Shown in pieces: positions 55,896 through 64,000 of a DNA stretch of 64,000 nucleotides. The stretch is taken from contig NC_133293.1 of the NCBI RefSeq assembly GCF_005239225.2, positions 5,146,001 through 5,210,000 of the forward strand. Direction: 5' to 3'. The first letter of the stretch is position 1. Each line of letters begins with the position of its first letter. The position numbers and the translations under genes are program-made. The DNA is from Populus alba. Lineage: Eukaryota > Streptophyta > Magnoliopsida > Malpighiales > Salicaceae. The notes under the pieces were generated by a model that saw only the letters and a list, made by a program, of their open reading frames with translations, did not search any database and was not told the DNA's origin.

Positions 55896-56640
55896 AACTC
55901 CTTTACCTCACTTACCGATTTGGGTGTAGGCCAATCCGGATGGCCTTAACTTTCTCCTCATCCATCTCGATACCCTGTGCAGTTACAACATAGCCCAAGA
56001 AACACAATTTTTTCCATGCAAAAGGCACACTTTGTAAAATTTTAGTATTACAATTTCTCACTACGCAACACACTAAGTGTACATTTACGCAAAATGATCA
56101 AGATGCTCAGTTAAGTTCTTGCTATATATCAAAATGTCATCAAAATACACAACCACAAACTTACCTATAAATGCACGCAAAACATGATGCATTAAGCGCA
56201 TAAATGTACTAGGTGCATTTGTAAGTCCAAATGGCATTACTAACCATTCATAAAAACCATGTTTAGTTTTAAATGCTGTTTTCCAAACTCATCACCTTCT
56301 TTCATCCTAATTTGATGGTACCACTTTTCAAGTCAATTTTAGAGAAAAAATACTTGATCCATGTAACTCATTCTAACATGTCATCAAGCCTAGGAATGGG
56401 ATGTCTATATTTTAACATTATGTTATTGATGGCACCCGACAATCAAACACACATCCTCTCCATGTTCCATCCTTCTTTGGCACAAGTAGCACGGGTACAG
56501 CACACGGGCTCATACTCTCACGAATGTAGCCCTTTTCCATCAGCTCATCAACTTGCCTTTGAAGCTCCTTCGTCTCCTCGGGATTGCTTCTATAAGCTGG
56601 TCGGTTTAGGAATTGAAGCTCCGGGTACGAAATCAATCTG
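55896..56640 (-). pseudogene. pol: Reverse transcriptase remnant, minus strand
   Basis: The minus strand reads PNRPAYRSNPEETKELQRQ and [14 protein letters not shown] (56610-56450). After frame changes come the palm with YFDDIL (reverse of ATCAAAATACAC near 56135-56150) and the region after it (LGYVVTAQGIEMDEEKV near 55930-56000). Integrase does not follow, because the element is cut near 55896. Multiple frameshifts. Confidence 0.78.
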
Positions 56641-56652
56641 ATGCTCTATCCC

Positions 56653-57400
56653 TCAATTGTGGTAATCGCTAGGAGTATCGTCGGGGAACACATCATCAAA
56701 TCCCTGCAACAAAGAAATAGCAACACTAGGCACAATATGATCAAGATCATTAGTATTAAAGTAAGCCTCTTTGTACACAAGTAAGATCATTGGCTTGTTA
56801 GTGAAAAATGCAGATCTGACCTCACCCTCTCTAGCATAAAAATTGGGTTGTTTCTTTAGTTTTTCCACACAATTCTCATCACACTTGCTGACTTTCTTCA
56901 CTCCTCTTGTCTTAACCTCCACTCTCGGCCAGATTTGGGTGTTTTTTGAGTTGTGGTCGAATGGTTTTGATTTGTTTTGGAGTGTTGGCCGAATATTTGC
57001 TTGTGTTTGGATGGGTGGCCGAATGGGTTGTTAGTGGTTTTGGGTTCTAGCCGAATCTGATGGTCTTCTCTTCCCCTTTTTTCCTCACCTTGAATTTTCT
57101 CTCCCCATCGCCTCATGCTCACTTTTTAGCTTTATTGATCATCATACACCTGTTTTGGGTGTAAGAGGTACAAGAGTGATGGTTTTACCCATCTTTTACA
57201 ATGGTATATACCTATTTTTAACCCCATCATGGAATTGCCTTCTATAATATTGCCATGTCTCCCCAACAAGATGTGACTTGCTTGCATTGGTACCACGTCG
57301 CACAGAACTTCATCAACATATTTCCCAATCGAAAATGGAACCACAACCTGTTTAGTCACTTTCACTTTCACCACTATCATTCAGCCATGCAATCTATATG
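56653..57400 (-). pseudogene. pol: Protease and protease-RT linker remnant, minus strand
   Basis: VTKQVVVPFSIGKYVDEVLC and MQASHILLGR (57350-57230) match the post-protease block of the element at 27343-29661 ([32 protein letters not shown]). Further on LLQGFDDVFPDDTP (56720-56670) is the usual lead-in to RT. A diverged, GT-rich stretch at 56925-57125 interrupts with no recognised content. Confidence 0.72.
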
Positions 57401-57739
57401 GTTTAAGCATGCTTTAGCAGTACACAAATTCAGTTTACTAACAAGGGTGGCACTGCAAACATTAAACACAGCTTCCACTATCTATAAATTAAACCACACA
57501 CCTTTCTTTGTACGTAACAACGTGTATGGAAGATGTTCTCCCTTGTATTCATTAGTATCATCTTCTTTGACCTGAACCTGAAGTAGTTCGCCTTATAACC
57601 AAGGACTCCTCAAACCGGTAAAGCTAACTCATCCCCATCACTAGTCCTCCAATGGTGGCATGCCTTCACAATTTTTTTAGAGTACTGTCACTTATCAGAT
57701 TTCCACATCACCATTATCTCTAATCATCATTATTTTCTT

Positions 57740-58904
57740 GTTTGGACACTCTGAAGCATAATTGTCCATTGTCCCTTGACACCTGAAACATTTAACATCA
57801 CGAGTACGTTTAAGGTTTGAGTTTCAAGATTTACCTTTGGCATCAGTAGGGACATCAACTTTAGCCTTTGGTGGTTCAGTTCTAGAAGGACCAAAGGATC
57901 TTGGGCGGACTGTGCCCTCTCTCTTTAGATTCGGCTTCCAAGATGATGACGAAAACCGAATTAAACGCTGGCGAGCATGCCCCCTCCTAAGTTGTCTCTC
58001 CACCTTCGTCACCCATGTGAACCATGTCCTCATAGCTCCACATAGTGCTGTAGCGTCAACCACATTAGCAATGTCCCGATTCAACCCATTAAGAAAATCT
58101 AGCCATGGTGGCTTCTCTATCCTCAACAAACATTAGCCCCCGAATCATTGTTATCTCCATCTCTTTGTGATATTCATCTACTGTCTTATAACCTTGATTC
58201 AGACCTTGGAGCTTCAGATATAAGTCTCTATAATAGTGGTTTGGCACAAATCGTCTCCTCATTAAGACTTTCATCTCCCCCCAAGTCGAACGGAGTCACT
58301 CGCCATTATCCTCCTCCTTACTGATCACAATGGGCTGATCCCACCAATCAACGCATACCCCGTAAACTCAATTATCACCAATTTCACCTTTTTTCTGTTC
58401 AGAATACTATGGCAATCAAAAATCCAATCTACCTTTTTCTCCCACTCCAAATAAGCCTCGGGATCGTTTTTTACCTTGAAAGGGAGGATTTTCAGTTTAA
58501 TGGTGTCCAAGTCCCCATCCATATCTTCATAAGTGCTCATGCCACGGAAAATTCACATTCCTCCCTAGCCCTGTTCGGTCCAGACCTGATTCCTTGGCCA
58601 GCTGATGCAAAATCATAGTTCATCATCTCCCGCATCTGTGTTTTCATCAACAAACTCTTTCAAAAATCAGATCTAACATTTCCGTGCAGCCATACGGACC
58701 GTATTTTCCCCGTCGATCAGCCCCACTATTCTGTTGCTTTATCGAATTCACCTCATCTTTCAGATCCTTGTACGTCCTAGACAACAACTTCAAGTTGCTG
58801 GGACCTATGGATCGCAATTGGAAAGCTACGTCAACGTTTTGTGTGTCGCTGATTCGTTTGTTTTCAGACATTCTTTGAATCTGCAAAATTTGGTCAGTTA
58901 GCAC
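57740..58904 (-). pseudogene. gag: gag remnant with zinc knuckle, minus strand
   Basis: From about 58904: SENKRISDTQNVD, a helix (LSRTYKDLKDEVNSIKQQ), then gag blocks LKILPFKVKNDPEAYLEWEK, FVPNHYYRDLYLKLQGLNQG, VDEYHKEMEITMI, FLNGLNRDIANVV and TKVERQLRRG. A knuckle-like CFRCQG...ASECPNKK sequence can be read near 57790-57730. At least four frameshifts and stops. Confidence 0.78.
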
Positions 58905-60091
58905 AAATATATCCTCTCACACCTCTCGTGTATCACACAAAATGGTCAAAAATGAAGGCTTTATCACTCTATTAAGCTCTCTACGGCCTTTTACCTCACA
59001 ACTTGCTTTCTTTTGGTTCTTTAGGAACTGAAATCAACAAATCAAAAGTCAATAGCCTTCGCAGCACACTCTAAAGTATAAATTTCAGACTCAAGAATCA
59101 ATAAAATATACTGAAAACAAAGCAAAAACAAAAACTAGGATTACGATTTTGGCGAAGTAACGCAATTGCAAATTCGTACGAATTGTGGACGAAACGAAGA
59201 CACGAAATAAAACAGAGCAGCGAATGTTAAGAAAAAAATTACTTGACTCCTAGATAATCCAAATATAGCAGAAACAAAAATATTTGGACAAAAATAAACA
59301 GCAAAGATCATAGTTTTGAACTCGAGGCAAATCTAACCTATTACGCAATTTTACGGTAACAGAATTGAAACACCAGACCAAAACGATCTCGAAATGACCT
59401 CAAATTCAAATATTTAGTATTGCAATACTATGAAAACAACAAAAATCAATTTATAGGTCGTTCTATAATGTCTAGGTACCCAAACCCCTTGTATGATCAG
59501 TTTGCGGCAGAATTGAAAGCCTCCAATTTAAAACTCCAGAAACCGATATCAAAATAATCCCAAAAATATGTGATGCAATCGCATTACCCAATACTCATAA
59601 TATGAAGTTTTCAATAGATTCCAAAAGGTGTTTTTACCTAGGGTTCACTAAGAGTAGTGTTTTGCGCAGAATTGAAACTCGAATTAAAACCTCAAGTAAA
59701 TAATATCAGAATAAGCCCAAATTTTGATATATTTGCATGCGATCCCATAGACCCCCCAATAGACTGAATATTGAAGTTTAAATTGATTCCGAGGTGGTTT
59801 GCTTGGATGGTTCACCAAGATTTTGTGTTTCTACGGCAAAAAAATTGAATGATCCTTCAAATTTCAACTAATCACTCTTTTCTCTATTTCTTTCTGATTT
59901 TTTTTTTCTTTTAACAAACTGATATGATTAGAGGCAGTAACAAGATGAAATATAAACTTTTTTTTTTTTTGCTTAGGATGACACAGACACGAAGAACAAG
60001 AAGATGGATGCAAACACTAAAAAACTTAAGGGACACTAAAAAAAAAAAAAAACGAAAATAACAGAATGATATGACCTTGTTTCGGAGCCTA
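58905..60091 (-). other. 5' leader of the decayed gypsy element
   Basis: Non-coding. About 59370-60091 aligns to the leader of the IQ element (compare 32130-32815); beyond that, towards gag, the two differ. It has A/T runs at 59890-59980 and 60036-60055. Confidence 0.7.
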
Positions 60092-60103
60092 GCTCTGATA
60101 CAA
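60092..60103 (-). other. Initiator tRNA-Met primer site with one deletion
   Basis: The reverse complement reads TTGTATCAGAGC; the usual TTGGTATCAGAGC lacks one G here. The TATCAGAGC part is canonical, unlike the IQ element's TATCCGAGC. Confidence 0.75.
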
Positions 60104-60104
60104 C

Positions 60105-60600
60105 TGATGCGAACCTCGTGATCACGTGGTCACGCAACCCACAATCAAGATTGAGATCTGATCCCGGAAAGCCGAAATAGGTCTGATATGAGTGCGACAC
60201 AATGGAAACCTGCCCCAAGGCACCAACACTATTGGAATGAGTAGAATGACGGCCACGAAGCCAGTTAATCTTTGATAAGTCAGATTCAGTTCGTTCAAGA
60301 ACTGAAGAATGCAAGAATCGCTCTCACACGTTAAAACTGAAAAAAATTTCAGAATAATAATCATCAAAGCTGCCGAAATTTTGGCCTACATGAGTTTAAA
60401 TAAGTTCTTTGAAAAGTTAACCCTAATGGACCCTTTTATGTGGACTTATATGAGGTCCACTCAAAACTGGCCCAAAACCCTAAAATGAAAAGCCCATAAC
60501 TTAATCCAAACAAGCCTTGGATCCTAGCTTAAAACAAAGTATGAATTAAGCCCAAACAAGCCTTGGGCTGTAGCTAACAAAATAAAATAAAGCCCTTATC
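60105..60600 (-). repeat. 5' LTR of the decayed gypsy element, about 0.5 kb
   Basis: Ends GCATCA at 60105 next to the primer site. The 5' edge near 60590-60600 is approximate. A TATTTAAAC box lies near 60393-60402. Homologous to the IQ-element LTRs from the GGGCTTAATT block near 60540 onward. Confidence 0.65.
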
Positions 60601-60870
60601 TCATGGCCCAAATAAGGTTGTATTGGACTCCTCTTCCACATGGATAAGATGTACTAGGATCTCCTCTTGATACTCCAATGGACCTTCCAATTCTGACTTG
60701 GTGGAAACCTTCAAAACCAATGCATTCAATGCGTCTTTCAATGTCTTTGTCTTGGACCGAGTCATTGGTCCATTTGGAACATGTAATGGGTCCTTGCTGG
60801 TGTTTCTGGGCTGGTCCGCATCATAAACCAAAGCGGCAAACCAGCAAAAAGCAGACCCTTTGCTCAGCAC
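60601..60870 (-). pseudogene. Pol C-terminal fragment upstream of the LTR
   Basis: The minus strand encodes NGPMTRSKTKTLKDALNALV and a short acidic tail, the segment normally just before the 3' LTR in this family (compare GPMTRARAKQL at 30600). A pol tail therefore stands on the outer side of the LTR, as for the other two gypsy elements in the window. The first ~20 codons before YDADQPRN are not recognised. Confidence 0.7.
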
Positions 60871-62185
60871 TACAATAGGACCATATCTTTGGGGGGGCGA
60901 GAGAACCTCACCCTCTACCGTAATGAGTTCCTACCAAGCAGGCAAAGGGCAGCAGAAGGAAGCCACCAGCAACTACAATCCTTATGATGACCGCCAGTCC
61001 AAACATTCCAGCCAAGGAGTGCTTGAATTATGACACCAAAGCACACCAACCGGGAGGCAAGCTAAGACAAGCATCAGCCATTAAGCTGATAATTAGAGAG
61101 CCTCCACCCATAGTGAAGACCATTGTCAACCAAGCTGCGTACAACACCAACACATAGTTCTCCTAAGTGATCACTGCTACAAGCTGATAATTCTCTAGAT
61201 CAAGCACGTCATCACCAAGGAGGGCAAACCAACCAGCCAGGATATACGAGCTGGAGCATAATTAAAAAGGCAAAAAGCAAAAGCTTAACAAAAGGGACAA
61301 TATCCCAGGGCAGTCAGGTTACCCGACCAACCCATTCAAAAACACATTGACCAACTACCAGAGACCAGGCCACCGGTCAATCAGCAGGGACAGCAGGATG
61401 AAGAAACCAAACATAGGCTTACCAACAATCCAGACAGAATGCTCACCCTACGGAAAGAGACAAGCTCAATTTGCTTCGGTAATCAATCATCGTGGAAATA
61501 CCATCACCATTTAGAAAACGCCATGTTAAGTAGACATGGCAACCTAAAGTAATCAACGCCTCTAGCAACCCAAACAACAGCAGGAAACCAGAGGCAGAAC
61601 AGAATGAAGACAATAACAACCGAAAGAAGAAGGCAGAACCCTCTAGCAAACTAGGAAAATTGTTACTTACACCCAATAGCGTCAGCAGTTGAAGCACCTA
61701 GAAGAGAAAGACCCCAACAACGGTAGCCCAGAGAATCTGTCCGCAAGCACGAAATGGAAAATTTGTATCATTGTGGTGAGCAAATCTTCCTCCAGATCCC
61801 TCGCCAAGAAGAGGATCTTGATCATAAAGTCAGAACCCATAATCCTGTCCCAAGAGCAGGACCCACCAGCTAGGGTTCCAAGGGGTGGCAATGCTGCAAG
61901 ATGTGGGAAAACAGTCTCTGCCCTAGATCCAACACAGACATCACGCCAAAAGACCCATCAACAAAGTAGGTGAGGGCTGGGTATTTGTGATTTGGAGGGG
62001 ATAAGTCAAAAGGAGCTTGATATGAAAAGGATACTCCAAGTGCCAAAACCGGGTGTTGAAGAACCAAAACTTCCCTTGGAGGTTAATCCGAGAGAGAGAC
62101 AAAATTGTAGGTTCACGATGGCCTCATAGAGACCAACGGAGAAAGATACCCGTGAAGAAGTAGTCTTCAATCGGGTTCTCATGAG
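60871..62185. other. Unassigned stretch
   Basis: About 1.3 kb rich in A and C on the plus strand, without a long frame, LTR ends, tandem repeat or recognisable domain. Open frames of 84 (61443-61697, minus), 94 (61689-61973, plus) and 69 codons match nothing I know. It may be an old transposon or non-coding DNA. Confidence 0.5.
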
Positions 62186-62313
62186 CTGCTACTACTACTA
62201 TTATTGTTATTATTAGTATTAGTATTAGTATTACTACCACTACTAATAATTATTGTTGTTGTTATTGTTGTGTTGTTATTGTTATTTATAACTTATATAG
62301 TTAACCTTCTTAA
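62186..62313 (+). repeat. Athila LTR scrap
   Basis: TACTACTATTATTG and the GTTGTTATTGTTATTTATAA run followed by CTTATATAGTTAACCTTCTTA match 1866-1972 of the Athila LTR (TTATTTATAATTTATACAATTAACCTCC). It stops just before the GGTTCGACC end and directly abuts a LINE 5' end. Confidence 0.6.
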
Positions 62314-63184
62314 ATAGAGAGAGGTTAGAGAGAGGTTAGAGAGGAAAGATTCAAAGGGGCGGTGCTCCAACAGCCATATCTCCGGCGACCACCGTTGGAT
62401 CAAGCCAAGATTTGGCTATGTTGTGAACTGAACTATTGTCTACATTCTGACCGGAGGGATCTTCTAAAGCTTCGCCGTTTAAGAAATCTGGACAATTGAA
62501 ATTTCTGGAAAACCCCCTAGTGCTGTCAGAGTCGCCGGCCCGTTTTGCATTGTTATTACCGTTGGATCCAGACTATTTTTTGGTATGTTGTGAAACATCT
62601 ATATTGCCTACATTCTGACCAGAGGGATCGTCCCATATTGGATTCCTCCTGCGGAAGCCAGCCATTTGAATATTTCTGGAGAAATCCTTCTCGGAAATAG
62701 TCAAGAGCCGCCGGCATATTCTCCTTCTTCCACCGTTGGATCAATGCTTATTTTTGGATATGTGATGCATCGGGTTATGATACACATTCTGAACGGTGGA
62801 GATTAGAAATTAAAGCCTCCAGCAACGTTGTCTACATGTTCAACAGAAGGTCGTCATTCTCAGGTCAGTTTCGGAATAATTAAGATCTGCGGCGATCTCA
62901 ACCGTTAAACTGTGCTGATTTTTTGAATATGTTATACATAACATGTGTATATTCTTTGAACCGTTGGGATGTTTGATCTGATCGTGTTCCAATCATAGTG
63001 CTGGTCGCTTATTAGTGCTTCTTGGACTGAGTTTTTTTCTAGTATTTGTATGCTGCCAAATTGTCTTTGTGTTCTGCTGTCAAATTTGTTCCAATGGTTA
63101 GCTCTGACATTGAACAACACAATGGAGTTAAATCTGGACATACTTTACAATTAGAGCTCCAAGACATGCCTAAATAGTCATGAC
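62314..63184 (+). other. LINE 5' UTR, copy C
   Basis: About 870 bp, aligned with 39807-40671 with scattered substitutions and indels. It has the same three ACCGTTGGATC-type segments (near 62395, 62560, 62735). Confidence 0.65.
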
Positions 63185-64000
63185 ATGAATCCTGTGTTGG
63201 GTTCTAAAGGTGATGAGTTGAAGGTTGGGTCTAAGCAACAAGAACAGCTACACCTTAGCCCCAAATTGATTTTTTAAATGCTTTGAAGGGCTCTGATGTT
63301 GATGAAAATAAGGGTAGGATGTCCCTTGATATGAATCCAGTCCGTAACTTGCATTTTGCTCCCCCCGCAATAACTGATGGTCGTGTGACAGTAGCTCCTC
63401 CACTTTGATGTGTTTGAGGATGGCTGTGAACTTTGGAAATCCACTCTAGTTGGTCATTTCGTGGGTCAGAAATTACCCTATCCTGTTGTTAATTCTATTG
63501 CTAAAAGAATATGGGGCTCCCACGGTCTATCCGAAGTTTTATCTTCTGATAATGGATTCTTTCTTTCACTTTTTGATTCTGTCGATCGCGCCACTAATGT
63601 TCTGGAGAGAGCCCCATGGCACATGGCCAACAGACCTTTGGTGCTTAAACGTTGGCATCCGAACATGCAATTTTGAAAGATGATCTGGATAGAGTTCCGG
63701 TATGGGTTAAGCTCTACAATGTTCCTCTCGAGTATTGGACTGTTAAGGGGCTGAGTTGTGTAGCGAGTGCTATTGGGGTTCCCCTTCATGCTGACCTTAC
63801 TACATTGTTGCGTAAAAGGCTTAGCTACGCAAGAGTTTGCGTTGAGATAGAAGCTTCGAAAACGCTGGTGAAGGAATACGACCTTCGTTGTCCAAATGGG
63901 TTATTCATAACAATTTTAGCGGATTATGAATGGATTCCTTAAGGTGCAATAATTGCAATGTCTTTGGACATACCACAGCGATATGTGCTACCAGTAAAGT
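63185..64000 (+). pseudogene. LINE ORF1, copy C, partial
   Basis: ATG 63185 opens MNPVLGSKGDEL and continues to LHLSPKL, where a lost A near 63270 shifts the frame; more shifts lie near 63405, 63565 and 63673. The DUF4283-like block is readable in pieces (FEDGCELWKSTLVGHFVGQK, WVKLYNVPLEYWTVKGL, VCVEIEASKTLVKEYDLRCP), followed by the CNNCNVFGHTTAIC knuckle near 63948-63990. This copy fixes the ORF1 start used for copies A and B. Confidence 0.8.

Larger units (their letters stand above)
55896..60600 (-). mobile_element. Decayed gypsy element related to the IQ element (likely autonomous partner)
   Basis: Right to left: LTR (60600-60105), a primer site with TATCAGAGC, a ~1.2-kb leader, gag, zinc knuckle, protease, RT; integrase is missing. 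The LTR and leader are clearly homologous to those of the IQ element: TGATGATTATTATTCTGAA, the GGGATCAGATCTCAATCTTG block, and leader blocks such as GTTTGCGGCAGAATTG and ACCCAAACCCCTTGTATG. The coding region is that of a normal chromovirus-like gypsy element and is full of frameshifts. Confidence 0.78.
62314..64000 (+). mobile_element. LINE copy C: 5' UTR and ORF1, continuing out of the window
   Basis: Begins with the same ATAGAGAGAGGTTAGAGAGAG as copy B and follows it through the UTR into ORF1; it is cut by the window end just after the zinc knuckle. Copies B and C share the 5' end, so this is the true start of the LINE. Confidence 0.83.

Noticed and set aside
56898..57122. GT/GC-rich stretch as a host exon
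   Set aside because: It lies between protease and RT remnants of a decayed gypsy element, with no domain and frame breaks on both sides.

Overview
The window is a slice of plant nuclear DNA, almost certainly from a dicot. It is made almost wholly of nested, rearranged and tandemly amplified retrotransposons. I find no host gene, tRNA, rRNA or CRISPR array. The plant origin rests on the element types: an Athila-lineage Ty3/gypsy element with its usual primer site, a Tekay/Del-type chromovirus with giant LTRs, other chromovirus-like gypsy elements primed by initiator tRNA-Met, and an L1-type LINE whose ORF1 has a DUF4283-like domain. The species cannot be told. Two runs of exactly 500 N (23414-23913 and 42899-43398) are scaffold gaps, and the sequence beside them carries many indels.

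Layout. 1-715: a piece of Athila-type LTR in reverse orientation. 721-9330: a rearranged Athila element with a 5' LTR, a primer site, a duplicated gag/protease segment separated by a 104-bp LTR remnant, a decayed pol, and a small Cys-rich ORF cut off at 9331. 9331-9988: the 3' tail of a Tekay polyprotein. 9989-23413: a Tekay-type element with LTRs over 4 kb, nearly intact gag-pol (14514-19449) and a 3' LTR running into the first gap. Each LTR holds five tandem-repeat arrays, four of them built of hairpin-forming units. 23914-30701: a minus-strand gypsy element with an in-frame deletion of the RT/RNase H core, its integrase split by a 5'-truncated LINE (25101-27342) with a 17-bp target duplication.

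30702-37677 (minus) and 43399-55716 (plus) are two arrays of the same ~2.27-kb unit, in opposite orientations around two partial LINE 5' halves (37703-42898). Each unit is a ~500-bp LTR, an initiator-Met-like primer site, a ~0.9-kb leader and a ~113-codon ORF. The arrays therefore read LTR-internal-LTR-internal and so on, with shared LTRs. The ORF is not gag or pol. It encodes a basic helical protein with two IQ-type calmodulin-binding motifs exactly 23 residues apart, as in a myosin neck. A decayed gypsy element at 55896-60870 (minus) has a related LTR and leader but ordinary gag and pol, so it looks like the autonomous relative. 60871-62185 is unassigned. 62186-62313 is an Athila LTR scrap, and 62314-64000 is a third LINE 5' end.

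How it works together. The autonomous gypsy family (decayed copy at 56-60 kb) presumably supplied proteins to the gag/pol-less IQ element, which then spread locally by unequal exchange between LTRs. The most novel items are this IQ-motif element in tandem arrays and the hairpin-satellite LTRs of the Tekay element.
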